Numbered from the stretch's first letter, positions 1 to 6,289 are shown. The stretch is 16,104 bases of DNA from an uncultured Wenzhouxiangella sp. (GCA_937876395.1 CALEIM010000192.1:1-16104); one strand, 5' to 3'. Program-made: numbers and translations. Notes: generated by a model from the letters alone, not told the origin.

Positions 1-103
1 GCTCGCGACGCGCCGGCCGCTCGAGGTGCACCTCGTCGGGCGGCTCGATGCCCACGTCGCTGAGAGCGACGCGCAGGGCGGCGGTGAGGGTGTCTCGGAT
101 CAC
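1..103 (-). CDS. argS: arginyl-tRNA synthetase, N-terminal fragment (cut by window edge)
   Basis: Reading leftwards from a GTG at 103, about 34 codons run open to the window edge. The peptide begins VIRDTLTAALRVAL and continues through PPDEVHLERPARRE. The ERP-x-x-RE-(HGDW) end resembles the N-terminal additional domain of actinobacterial-type arginyl-tRNA synthetases, which charge tRNA-Arg in the cytoplasm. The catalytic domain lies outside the window, so the call rests on a short N-terminal match. The start lies 18 bases after the stop of the receiver-domain gene, so the two could be co-transcribed in their source genome. Its actinobacterial flavour does not match the gammaproteobacterial core, which suggests a foreign or misassembled end. 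Confidence 0.5.
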   Translation of the reverse strand, partial: MIRDTLTAALRVALSDVGIEPPDEVHLERPARRE

Positions 104-121
104 AGTGAGGGCCTCGGACGG

Positions 122-382
122 CTAGCGGGAGAGGAGCGCGTTGACCCGGTCGATGAGATCGAGCGGCTCGAACGGCTTGGTGACGTAGTCGTCGGCTCCG
201 GATGCGATGCCCGACTTGAGGTCGGCGGCCTGCGCCTTCGCCGACAGCAGGATGATGGGGATCGATGCAGTCGCCTCGTCACCCTTCAGCGCCTCGACCA
301 GCTCCAAGCCGGAGACCTTCGGCATCATGATGTCGCTGATCACGAGGTCGGGAGCGTCGATCTCGACCGGGACCTCACTCAT
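122..382 (-). pseudogene. response-regulator receiver domain, N-terminus missing
   Basis: An 86-residue reading frame from ATG at 382 carries the last two thirds of a CheY-like receiver. It has PDLVISDIMMPKVSG with the phosphoacceptor Asp, then IPIILLSAKA (switch Ser/Thr region), ASGADDYVTKPFEPLDL with the conserved Lys, and a final helix ending LLSR. The first third (beta1 with the acidic pair, alpha1, beta2) is absent: only about ten unrelated residues precede PDLVISD. Upstream in-frame codons show no receiver features either. As read it could not fold as a normal receiver, so it is either a truncated gene or, more likely, one side of a junction near 370-382. The source looks actinobacterial, together with the argS fragment. 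Confidence 0.65.
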
Positions 383-436
383 GGGCAGGGATCGGCACGG
401 GCACAGGTACCTCACGCGTGGCAGCTTCCTTACCGA

Positions 437-465
437 ACTATAGGCCGTGAGCCCGGGACTGTCAT
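437..465 (-). promoter_or_regulatory. sigma70-like promoter reading toward the receiver fragment
   Basis: On the minus strand ATGACA (465-460) is followed after exactly 17 bases by TATAGT (442-437). This matches the -35/-10 architecture well (5/6 in each hexamer) and points at the receiver-domain frame starting at 382. It lies in the unassigned stretch of about 120 bases between the actinobacterial-like piece and the permease piece, so it may belong to either, or to a third fragment. Confidence 0.4.
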
Positions 466-488
466 GCCGTCGGCGCACCGCGACGTGA

Positions 489-1250
489 TTGGTCAAGGGG
501 CCGATCGGGCCGGCCCTGGTCGCCGGCACCGCATTGGCCTTCGTCTCGGCGATCGGCAATTTCGGCATCGCCGCGCTTTTGGGCATTCCGGCTGCGCACA
601 CCCTGCTGCCGGTCCTGATCTACCAGCGCCTCGCGAGCTTCGGCCCGACGGTGATCGCCGAGGTCGCGGTGCTGTCGGTGCTGATCGGCGTCATCGCGTT
701 CGCCGGCGTGCTGGCGCAGGGCTGGCTGCTGCGCCGGCGCGACGACTTCACGGCGGCCTTCGCGGCCAACGACCAGTCGGCTGCCGGTGCGCTGCTGGCC
801 CTGCTGCTGGTGCTGTGGCCGCCGGTGGTTGAGGAGGTGCTGATCGAGCAGGCCGATGAGGGGCGCTCTGGGCGCTTGCTGGTGAGTGCCGGTCAGGCGC
901 CGATGGCGGACACCATCGCGCGCGATCGGCCGATCAGCCTGTGGCGGCTGGAGACGCGCTCCGGCGAGGTCGTGCACGCCTGGCTTGGCGGCGTGCGTGA
1001 CCAGGACAGCGGCGCGCTGCGATCTGATCTGCCCGACTGGCTGCGCCTGGTGCGCATCGACCCGCCCTGGCCTGATGGCGTGGATCTGGTGCTGGTCGGT
1101 GCCGATCAGCAGAGCTTTGAACTGGCGATCAGCTCCCTGCAGCGCATGTATCGACCCAACGCCCTGAACTTCGTGCAGCGCCTGGCCCTGGCGCGCGACC
1201 GATTTATCGAGCGCTGGCGCTGGCCGTTCAGCGCCACTGACGGTGGCTGA
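489..1250 (+). CDS. mosaic ORF: permease piece, LacI-like piece, resident hypothetical C-terminus
   Basis: One open frame of 253 codons (TTG at 489, directly after an in-frame TGA) that appears to be stitched from unrelated parts. Residues 4 to about 85 resemble a central segment of an FbpB-type Fe(III) ABC permease: ALVAGTALAFVSAIGNFGI, ALLGIPA, LLPVLIYQRL, and a hydrophobic stretch ending WLLRRRD. Residues 86-105 (FTAAFAANDQSAAGALLAL) look like the effector-domain strand of LacI-family repressors. From about residue 110 to 253 no family is recognised: a soluble-looking region with WRLETRSGEVVHAWLGG and RMYRPNALNFVQRL, ending RWPFSATDGG. Only this last part has the composition of the core genome. 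No signal for translation of the whole is seen, and it should not be treated as a genuine fusion without read support. Confidence 0.5.
   Translation: MVKGPIGPALVAGTALAFVSAIGNFGIAALLGIPAAHTLLPVLIYQRLASFGPTVIAEVAVLSVLIGVIAFAGVLAQGWLLRRRDDFTAAFAANDQSAAGALLALLLVLWPPVVEEVLIEQADEGRSGRLLVSAGQAPMADTIARDRPISLWRLETRSGEVVHAWLGGVRDQDSGALRSDLPDWLRLVRIDPPWPDGVDLVLVGADQQSFELAISSLQRMYRPNALNFVQRLALARDRFIERWRWPFSATDGG
500..745 (+). pseudogene. iron(III)-type ABC transporter permease, internal fragment
   Basis: About 82 codons inside the mosaic ORF match the inner part of binding-protein-dependent iron permeases (FbpB/SfuB group, BPD_transp_1 fold). The GPALVAGTALAFVSAIGNFG segment is the EAA-loop-proximal helix, followed by IPA-x-HTLLPVLIYQRL and a further transmembrane helix (AEVAVLSVLIGVIAFAGVLA). 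In a complete transporter this subunit moves ferric ion across the inner membrane with a periplasmic binding protein and an ATPase. Both ends of the gene are missing and no partner genes are nearby. Boundaries are estimates from where the family resemblance stops. Confidence 0.5.
746..805 (+). pseudogene. LacI-family regulator scrap
   Basis: About 20 codons reading DDFTAAFAANDQSAAGALLA follow the permease piece in frame. The pattern F-x-A-N-D-Q-x-A-x-G-A-L is the signature of the strand and helix in LacI/GalR effector-binding domains that precede the 'GFDD' loop, which is not present here. The fragment is too short for certainty. A permease tail that resembles it by chance is the main alternative. 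Confidence 0.35.
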
Positions 1251-2166
1251 AAGACACCACCTCATCGATGGCTTCGGCGCGACAGCGCAGCATCAGCAGA
1301 CGGTCGAAACCCAAAGCAACTCCGGAGCAGTCCGGCAGCCCTGATTCCAGAGCCAACAGCAGCGGTTCATCAATGGGCATGGGCTCCAGCCCCAGCGCCT
1401 GACGCTGCGCGCGGTCGCGCTCGAAGCGCTGACGCTGTTGATCGGCGCAAGTCAGCTCGTGATAGCCGTTGGCCAGCTCGATCGGTCCGCAGAACACTTC
1501 GAATCGCTCAGACACGCGCGGATCGTCGGGATCAAGCCTGGCCAGGGCTGCCTGGCTGGCCGGGTAGCCGTGGATGACAGTAATCGAGCCGGCGCTGAAG
1601 CCGGGCTGCACGCGGCTGGCAAACAGCCAGTCGAGCAGGCCGTCGCGGCCCAGACCCGGCGGCGCATCGTCGGCCAGTTCAGCCAGACTTGCGTCGTCTA
1701 TCTCCAGGCCATCAATGCCCAGAGCTTCCCTGATACAGCTCTGCCAGCTTATAAAGCGGGCCGGCTGGCCAGCGCTGTCGGGCAGGCTTTGCTGCAGCAG
1801 TTCAACCACCTCGGCGGCCAGTTTTTGCCAACTCCAACCCAAGCGGTACCATTCAAGCAGGGTGAACTCCGGCTGATGGAGACGACCGACTTCGCCGCGG
1901 CGAAATACCGGCCCAAGCTCGAACAGATCGCCAACTCCGGCCGCCAGCAGGCGCTTGTGATAGTACTCCGGGGATGTTCTCAACCAGCCGTCCGGACCGC
2001 GAGTGGCGACGCTGGCGATCTGGACATCGGTCACCCCGCTGGCGGTCAGCAGCGGCGTACTGACTTCCAGCACCTGACGTTGATCAAAAAAGGCCCGGAT
2101 GCTTCGGACCAGTTGAGCGCGCTGTTCAAGGGCCTGCCGCGATGCGCTCGGCCGCCAGTCACTCAT
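1228..2166 (-). CDS. epmA: EF-P--(R)-beta-lysine ligase EpmA (GenX/PoxA)
   Basis: This is a 312-residue class II lysyl-tRNA-synthetase paralogue lacking the anticodon-binding domain, close to the roughly 325 residues of E. coli EpmA. The family activates (R)-beta-lysine and attaches it to a conserved lysine of elongation factor P, which relieves ribosome stalling at polyproline. Visible are TSPEYYHKRLL (64-74), class II motif 2 as VFRRGEVGRLHQPEFTLLEWYR (about 87-108), the ELANGYHEL segment, and motif 3 as GVALGFDRLLML near the C-terminus. Its ATG (2166) overlaps the bepA stop by 4 bases (ATGA), so the two are translationally coupled. The 3' end overlaps the convergent resident ORF by 23 bases. 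The partner genes epmB and efp are not in the window. Confidence 0.95.
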   Translation of the reverse strand: MSDWRPSASRQALEQRAQLVRSIRAFFDQRQVLEVSTPLLTASGVTDVQIASVATRGPDGWLRTSPEYYHKRLLAAGVGDLFELGPVFRRGEVGRLHQPEFTLLEWYRLGWSWQKLAAEVVELLQQSLPDSAGQPARFISWQSCIREALGIDGLEIDDASLAELADDAPPGLGRDGLLDWLFASRVQPGFSAGSITVIHGYPASQAALARLDPDDPRVSERFEVFCGPIELANGYHELTCADQQRQRFERDRAQRQALGLEPMPIDEPLLLALESGLPDCSGVALGFDRLLMLRCRAEAIDEVVSFSHRQWR

Positions 2167-3677
2167 TGGCTGGCAAAGGCCGCAGAAGCCCGCCAGCGTG
2201 AACTGTCGTCGCCCCGCCCCTGAGCGGCCAAGCGCCGCCGCTCGCTGCGCAGCTCGGTCAGGCGTGCATTGATGCGCGAGCGCTGGTAATAATCAAGGTC
2301 GTCGCGCTCGATGACGCGCTCAAGCTGGACAATGGCTTCGCGAATGCCGCCGCGCATGTAGTAGCTCTCCGCCTGGGCCTCGGCGGCGCGGGCGGGGTCG
2401 CCGGCACGATCAGCCGCCCGGGCGTAGAGCTCGGTCATGCGCAGATCATCGGGATAACGGTGGAGATACGGGCGCAGCAGGCCAACGGTCTGTTGGGCAC
2501 GCTCTGCGTTACGTTCATGCATCAGGGCGCGCGCATATTCGGTAGTGACGAGGCGGTTGCCGGGATACTGTCGGTAGAGGGATTCCAGCCGGGCGATGGC
2601 CGCGTCGATCTGACCTTCGGCGATCAGCAGGCTGGCCTCGCTCAGGGCAAATAGCTGGTGGTCTGGATCGGCCGCCAGCAGGGTTTCAATCTCTGTGCGC
2701 GCGTCGTCCAGACGGCGGTCACCGAGCAAGGTCAGGGCAAGGCCATAGCGCATTGCCAGCGGCGGGCGTGTGCCGTCGTCGAGCCGGGCCCGGAACCAGA
2801 GTTCGGCCTGTCGGGCTTCGGTTTCCATGGCGCGCAGGCGCGCCTGCACGAAATGGAAGTCGTCGCGTCCGGAAGGCGCGCTGGCGTTCATGTTCTGGGC
2901 GCGCACCCGGGCTTCGGCAATCCGGTTGACGGTCAGCGGATGGGTGCGCAGGTATTCCGGCGGACCCTCGCCCATCGGACGGCTCAGGCGATTGAGGCGC
3001 TCGAAGAAGCGGGCCATGCCTTCCGGATCGTAGCCGGTGCGAGCCAACAGCTGGATGCCGATGCGGTCGGCTTCCGATTCGTGCTGGCGGGTGTGGCTGA
3101 TCTGGAACTGCTGGGCGAGACTGATACCGCCCATCAGGATCGCCTGGCTGGCCTCGCCACCGGCACCGGCTGCGCCAGCCGCCAAGGCCAGGCCGATGGT
3201 CGCCAGCAGGGTCGGCAGGGATACCTGTTGACTGTTTTCAATGCCGCGGGCGATATGATCCTGGGTGATGTGGGCGACTTCGTGGGCAACAACGCCGGCG
3301 ACTTCGCTTTCGTCGCTGGCCGCCAGGATCAGACCCGTGTGCAGTGCGATGACGCCGGCCGGCGCGGCAAAGGCATTGATGCTCGGTTCGCGCAGCACGA
3401 AGAAATGGAAAGACTCACGAGCGCGATCGGAATGCGAAACCAGGCGGTAGCCCATGTCCTCGAAATAGCCTCGAATCAGCGGATCTTCGACGAGCAGCTC
3501 GTAGGCCCGCATGTAGTGTTCGAAATCGCGCGGAAAACTGCGAGTCTGCTCAGGCGTCATAACCTGGGTGCTGGTGCCTCCCAGATCAGGCAAGCGGACG
3601 GAGCTCTGGGCCGCCGCCGGCATGCTCAAGGCCAGAATGACAACGACAACAGCGAATTTGAGGGCGACTCTATTCAT
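2163..3677 (-). CDS. bepA: BepA-like periplasmic M48 metalloprotease/chaperone with TPR domain
   Basis: This 504-residue exported protein has a signal peptide at residues 1 to about 23 (hydrophobic VVVVILALSMPAAA). An M48 zinc-protease domain follows, with HEVAH at 132-136 and a downstream RQHESEADRIG (about 198-207) that supplies the third ligand, probably E200. H246 in the RTHP motif corresponds to the histidine proposed to switch BepA activity. The C-terminal half (from about 290) is helical with TPR-like repeats. BepA proteins help LptD and the BAM complex assemble in the outer membrane and degrade stalled intermediates. E. coli BepA is 487 residues, so the length fits. The gene leads the bepA-epmA pair and is divergent from tusD across about 55 bases. 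The related YggG/LoiP group is less likely because of the TPR domain. Confidence 0.9.
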   Translation of the reverse strand: MNRVALKFAVVVVILALSMPAAAQSSVRLPDLGGTSTQVMTPEQTRSFPRDFEHYMRAYELLVEDPLIRGYFEDMGYRLVSHSDRARESFHFFVLREPSINAFAAPAGVIALHTGLILAASDESEVAGVVAHEVAHITQDHIARGIENSQQVSLPTLLATIGLALAAGAAGAGGEASQAILMGGISLAQQFQISHTRQHESEADRIGIQLLARTGYDPEGMARFFERLNRLSRPMGEGPPEYLRTHPLTVNRIAEARVRAQNMNASAPSGRDDFHFVQARLRAMETEARQAELWFRARLDDGTRPPLAMRYGLALTLLGDRRLDDARTEIETLLAADPDHQLFALSEASLLIAEGQIDAAIARLESLYRQYPGNRLVTTEYARALMHERNAERAQQTVGLLRPYLHRYPDDLRMTELYARAADRAGDPARAAEAQAESYYMRGGIREAIVQLERVIERDDLDYYQRSRINARLTELRSERRRLAAQGRGDDSSRWRASAAFASQ

Positions 3678-3720
3678 CGTTGACTCTGACCGACGGCGGG
3701 CGCGCTGGTTTCACGCAAGG

Positions 3721-3726
3721 TAAACT
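3721..3726 (+). promoter_or_regulatory. candidate -10 element (TAAACT) before tusD
   Basis: TAAACT lies 6 bases before the TTG start of the tusD frame, in the short gap shared with divergent bepA. There is no recognisable -35. If used, transcription would begin on or near the TTG and give a leaderless mRNA. If the GTG at 3763 is the true start, the leader would be about 30 bases. Confidence 0.3.
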
Positions 3727-3732
3727 GGACGC

Positions 3733-4101
3733 TTGGAAGAGCGCTTAACATATCATCGAATCGTGCTGCTGCGCGCCCGACCGGGCAGCGAGGGCAGTCG
3801 GCGCGCTGTGGCGAAAATTTGCGAGTGGACCGCCCAGACCCCGGCTGGACTGCTGGTGTTCCTGCACGGGCCGGGCGTGGAGCACGCCGCGCCCGAGGCG
3901 TCCGATGCCGACTGGAGCAGTCTGGCCGGGTCGCATGATATCGGTCTGGAAGTGTGTAGCGCGGCCTGGCAGAGGCGCCATCCGCTGGCCCCGGCCGAGC
4001 CCTGGCGACTTTCCAGCCTGGTAACGTTCTGGGATCGGCTCATGAACGCACGCCAGATTGTCTGCTTTGGAGCGGGGCATGAACTGCGGCAGGATGCTTG
4101 A
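3733..4101 (+). CDS. tusD: TusD/DsrE-like sulfurtransferase subunit
   Basis: This is a 122-residue DsrE-fold protein. A beta strand (HRIVLLRARP) is followed by a helix, then GLLVFLHGPGVEHA (strand and loop as in TusD 'SVFFYREGV'). Then comes IGLEVCSAAWQRR, which places C75 where TusD has its sulfur-carrying cysteine (ICVAAALRR in E. coli). The C-terminus has WDRLMNARQIVCFGAG like the TusD 'CDRVVQF' end. TusD accepts persulfide from TusA and passes it through TusE to MnmA for 2-thiolation of tRNA wobble uridine. It is first in a tusD-tusC-tusE cluster. The start is TTG at 3733 or, giving a protein of typical length, GTG at 3763; no strong ribosome-binding site separates them. Confidence 0.7.
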   Translation: MEERLTYHRIVLLRARPGSEGSRRAVAKICEWTAQTPAGLLVFLHGPGVEHAAPEASDADWSSLAGSHDIGLEVCSAAWQRRHPLAPAEPWRLSSLVTFWDRLMNARQIVCFGAGHELRQDA

Positions 4102-4144
4102 TCTGCTGCGGCACCGGCGGCGCGTCAGGGCAGGGCGCTGACTC

Positions 4145-4456
4145 ATGCCCGAGCGACCCTGGCTGATTGTGATCTCGACCGCCCCCGCTGAGCCCGACAG
4201 CCGCGAGATGCTTGAACTGGTGCTGGCTGGAGCGGCGCTGGACTGTCCGCTTGCGGTGGTGTTTTTTGGCCCCGGCGTGGCCCATCTTGAGCCAGAGTGT
4301 TTTCGGCCCTGGCGTCAACTGATTGATTTTGATCTGGCCCGGGTCTACCTGGCCAGCCTCGATCCCTCCATGCTGCTGCCGCCCGGTGTCGAGATGCTGG
4401 ATCAGTCCGGGCTGGCCGCGCTGCAGGAAAGCGCCCGTGGAGTGATGGAACTGTGA
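4145..4456 (+). CDS. tusC: TusC/DsrF-like sulfur relay subunit
   Basis: This 103-residue protein matches the TusC pattern: PWLIVISTAPAEPDSREMLE at the N-terminus (E. coli TusC has FSTAPHGTAAGREGLDAL), then ALDCPLAVVFFGPGVAHLEP (TusC 'LTDDLAVFFIADGVFQLLP'). A conserved-looking middle (VYLASLDPSMLLPPGVEML) leads to a short C-terminus. TusC is a structural partner of TusD in the heterohexameric TusBCD complex and has no catalytic cysteine of its own. The gene starts 43 bases after tusD and its stop overlaps the tusE start by 4 bases (GTGA). A tusB-like reading frame, normally between tusC and tusE, is not found. The slightly short length makes DsrF versus TusC hard to separate. Confidence 0.7.
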   Translation: MPERPWLIVISTAPAEPDSREMLELVLAGAALDCPLAVVFFGPGVAHLEPECFRPWRQLIDFDLARVYLASLDPSMLLPPGVEMLDQSGLAALQESARGVMEL

Positions 4457-4788
4457 ACGCGCCTGCGGATCTGTTCGTCAACGGCCAGCCGATTGCTCTG
4501 GATGAGGATGGTTTTCTGCGCGATCCGCAGCAGTGGTTTCGGGAGGTCGGCGAAGCATTGGCGGCGCGTGACGGCGCCAGGCTTGGCGAGCAGCACTGGT
4601 GGCTGATCGATTTTGTGCGCGATCACCAGCGGCACTACGGCACGCCGCCGCTGATGCGCGTGCTGGTCGCCGAGTACCGCAAGATCGGCGGCGACGGCAG
4701 TCGCGGCCTGTATCGCCTGTTTCCGGACGGCCCGGTGCGCATGGCCTGCAAGTACGGCGGCCTGGCCAAGCCCGACTGGTGTATCTGA
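4453..4788 (+). CDS. tusE: DsrC/TusE family sulfur carrier with two C-terminal cysteines
   Basis: This is a 111-residue DsrC-fold protein. The N-terminal LFVNGQPIALDEDGFL, the central HWWLIDFVRDHQRHYGTPPLMRVL and the C-terminal LYRLFPDGPVRMACKYGG followed by LAKPDWCI are all diagnostic. The penultimate Cys (C110) is the persulfide carrier of every family member. Unusually for a TusE, a second Cys (C99) sits 11 positions earlier, exactly where DsrC of sulfate reducers and sulfur oxidisers has its second cysteine; E. coli TusE has Thr there. Start is GTG at 4453, overlapping the tusC stop by 4 bases. In this context tRNA 2-thiolation via MnmA is the default role, but the cysteine pair leaves a DsrC-type trisulfide function open. 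Confidence 0.9.
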   Translation: MNAPADLFVNGQPIALDEDGFLRDPQQWFREVGEALAARDGARLGEQHWWLIDFVRDHQRHYGTPPLMRVLVAEYRKIGGDGSRGLYRLFPDGPVRMACKYGGLAKPDWCI

Positions 4789-4823
4789 CGATATTGATTT
4801 CTGCTATTACCAGATCTTGAATT

Positions 4824-4856
4824 GCAAAAGACACAAAGCAGCAAAGAGCGCGAAGA
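4824..4856. repeat. short imperfect tandem 'CAAAG/CGAAG' element
   Basis: The gap between tusE and grxC (4789-4946) is clearly more A-rich than its surroundings and contains a run of imperfect units: CAAAAG, CACAAAG, GCAAAG, GCGAAG, spaced 7-9 bases apart. Similar CACAAAGGCGCAAAG-like strings are common intergenic sequence in many bacterial genomes, so this may be one copy of a dispersed element. Only one copy was noticed in the window. The rest of this gap holds no clear promoter or terminator. Confidence 0.3.
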
Positions 4857-4928
4857 GTTCAAAATCGAGCAGATATTCCCCCGTATCGTTAAGATTCATG
4901 GGTAATCAGGTATTGATTTGAGCTTTCC

Positions 4929-4935
4929 TAAGGAG
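4929..4935 (+). promoter_or_regulatory. strong Shine-Dalgarno site of grxC
   Basis: TAAGGAG ends 11 bases before the ATG of grxC at 4947. It is one of only two near-perfect ribosome-binding sites in the window (the other precedes ssb) and fixes the grxC start. Confidence 0.7.
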
Positions 4936-4946
4936 AATGTTGAAAA

Positions 4947-5201
4947 ATGAGTGAATCAATTGTCGTTTATTTCAAGCCCGGCTGCCCCTACTGCGCAGCC
5001 GCCGAGCGCCTGCTCACCGCCCGCGGGGCGGAGTGGACCGGAATCGACATCAGCGCCGACCCGGAGCGGCGTGAAGAAATGATCGAACGCAGCGGCCGCC
5101 GCACCGTGCCGCAGATTTTCATCGGTGACACCCACGTGGGCGGTTTTGATGATCTGGATGCGCTGGATCAGGAAGGCGCGCTTGAGCGGATGCTGGGCTG
5201 A
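4947..5201 (+). CDS. grxC: glutaredoxin 3
   Basis: This is an 84-residue class I dithiol glutaredoxin, the usual length for GrxC. The active site CPYC is at residues 13-16 within VVYFKPGCPYCAAAERLL. The cis-proline loop RRTVPQIFIGDTHVGG and the following FDDLDAL helix bind glutathione. It reduces protein disulfides and glutathione mixed disulfides in the cytoplasm with electrons from GSH. The start is set by the TAAGGAG site. It stands alone between the tus cluster and isocitrate dehydrogenase; in many proteobacteria grxC lies next to secB, which is not here. Confidence 0.95.
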   Translation: MSESIVVYFKPGCPYCAAAERLLTARGAEWTGIDISADPERREEMIERSGRRTVPQIFIGDTHVGGFDDLDALDQEGALERMLG

Positions 5202-5225
5202 ACGCGCCGAGCACGTCGGGGCGTC

Positions 5226-5231
5226 TATAAT
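5226..5231 (+). promoter_or_regulatory. -10 element (TATAAT) for isocitrate dehydrogenase
   Basis: A perfect TATAAT lies in the 74-base gap after grxC, 44 bases before the GTG of the dehydrogenase. The region 17 bases upstream is GC-rich with no convincing -35. A start near 5238 would give a leader of about 38 bases that carries the AGGAA ribosome-binding site. Confidence 0.5.
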
Positions 5232-5275
5232 GTCCGGTTTTGTGCAACCGATTCATTTCTGACAGGAACAGCGGC

Positions 5276-6289
5276 GTGACTCAGCAGATTACCGTCATCC
5301 GGGGCGACGGCATTGGACCCGAAATCATGCAGGCCACCCTTCGACTGCTTGATGCAGTTGGCGCAAGCTTTGATTACGATTTTCAGCTTGCCGGCATGGC
5401 CGCACAAGATGAGCTCGGCGAACTGTTGCCGCAGGCCACACTCGATTCGATCGAGCGCAACGGCGTGGTTCTCAAGGCGCCGCTGACCACCCCGATCGGC
5501 GGGGGATTCAAATCGCTCAATGTTGAACTGCGCAAGCGTTTTGACCTGTACGCCAACCTGCGCCCGGCGATCAGCTTCAAGGGAACGAACTCGCGCTACC
5601 AGGACATTGACCTGATCACGGTGCGTGAAAACACCGAGGGCGCCTATCTGGCCGAAGATGCGTTTACCGCTCCAGACGGCAGCCGGGCCGAGTCCAAGAT
5701 GGTGGTTACGCGCAAGGGCTGCGAACGGATCGCACGCTTTGCCTTTGAACTGGCCCGCCGGGCCGGCAGAAAGAAGGTCACCATCGTGCACAAGGCCAAC
5801 ATCCTCAAGGACGTGGCCGGCATGTTTCTGCGCGTTGCCCAGGAAGTGGCCGAGGAATACAGCGATATCGAAAGCAACGACATGATCGTTGACAACGTTT
5901 GCATGCAGCTGGTGATGCGGCCCGAGCAGTTTGACGTGATCGTGACCACCAACCTGTTTGGCGACATCATTTCCGACCTGTGCGCCGGACTGGTCGGTGG
6001 CCTGGGCCTGGCGCCGGGTGCCAACATCGGTGACCGCGCGGCGATGTTCGAGGCGGTGCATGGCTCCGCCCCCGATATTGCCGGACAGGGCATTGCCAAT
6101 CCCTGTGCCCTGATGCTCGGAGCCGCCCAGATGCTGGAACATCTTGATCAAGCTGAGCGCGCCGCCCGAGTGCGCGCAGCGATTGCCGCCACCATCGAGG
6201 CCGCTGACCGAACCACGCCCGATCTCGGCGGCAACGGCACGACCGAAAGCTTTACCGACGCCATTTGTGAGCGTCTCCAGCGTAGCTGA
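5276..6289 (+). CDS. icd: NAD-type isocitrate dehydrogenase
   Basis: This is a 337-residue isocitrate/isopropylmalate dehydrogenase-family enzyme that oxidatively decarboxylates isocitrate to 2-oxoglutarate in the TCA cycle. Visible are TVIRGDGIGPEI at the N-terminus, and the substrate loop SLNVELRKRFDLYANLRP (80-97) with the Ser and three Arg typical of isocitrate dehydrogenases. ITVRENTEG, the catalytic Lys region (IVHKANI), and NLFGDIISDLCAGLVGG carrying the metal-binding Asp residues follow. The cofactor loop reads VHGSAPDIAG with D267-I268, the NAD-favouring pair, where NADP enzymes have Lys-Tyr. The GTG at 5276 is preferred over an upstream TTG at 5240 because AGGAA lies 7 bases before it and the family motif begins four residues later. 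Short length also fits the NAD-type/IDH3-like subfamily. Isopropylmalate dehydrogenase is unlikely given the SLN loop. Confidence 0.88.
   Translation: MTQQITVIRGDGIGPEIMQATLRLLDAVGASFDYDFQLAGMAAQDELGELLPQATLDSIERNGVVLKAPLTTPIGGGFKSLNVELRKRFDLYANLRPAISFKGTNSRYQDIDLITVRENTEGAYLAEDAFTAPDGSRAESKMVVTRKGCERIARFAFELARRAGRKKVTIVHKANILKDVAGMFLRVAQEVAEEYSDIESNDMIVDNVCMQLVMRPEQFDVIVTTNLFGDIISDLCAGLVGGLGLAPGANIGDRAAMFEAVHGSAPDIAGQGIANPCALMLGAAQMLEHLDQAERAARVRAAIAATIEAADRTTPDLGGNGTTESFTDAICERLQRS

Noticed and set aside
1..805. Integron, phage or transposon explanation for the left-edge mosaic
   Set aside because: No integrase, transposase, attC-like hairpins, terminal inverted repeats or target-site duplications are visible; fragments are internal pieces of ordinary genes.
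26..832. 268-codon + frame across the left edge
   Set aside because: It is an overprint of the minus-strand argS/receiver fragments and an out-of-frame reading of the permease piece; the peptide is Arg/Gly-rich with no domain.
462..1265. 267-codon minus-strand frame opposite the mosaic ORF
   Set aside because: Composition (Gln/Arg/His-rich, no motif) is that of an antisense shadow in GC-rich DNA, and the plus-strand frame carries recognisable permease and LacI patterns.
2658..3683. 341-codon + frame antisense to bepA
   Set aside because: The minus strand has HEVAH, a signal peptide and ExxxD zinc motifs; the plus frame has no recognisable feature.
4079..4141. 20-codon frame between tusD and tusC as a possible tusB
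   Set aside because: Far shorter than TusB (about 95 residues), very Arg-rich, and without DsrH-like features.
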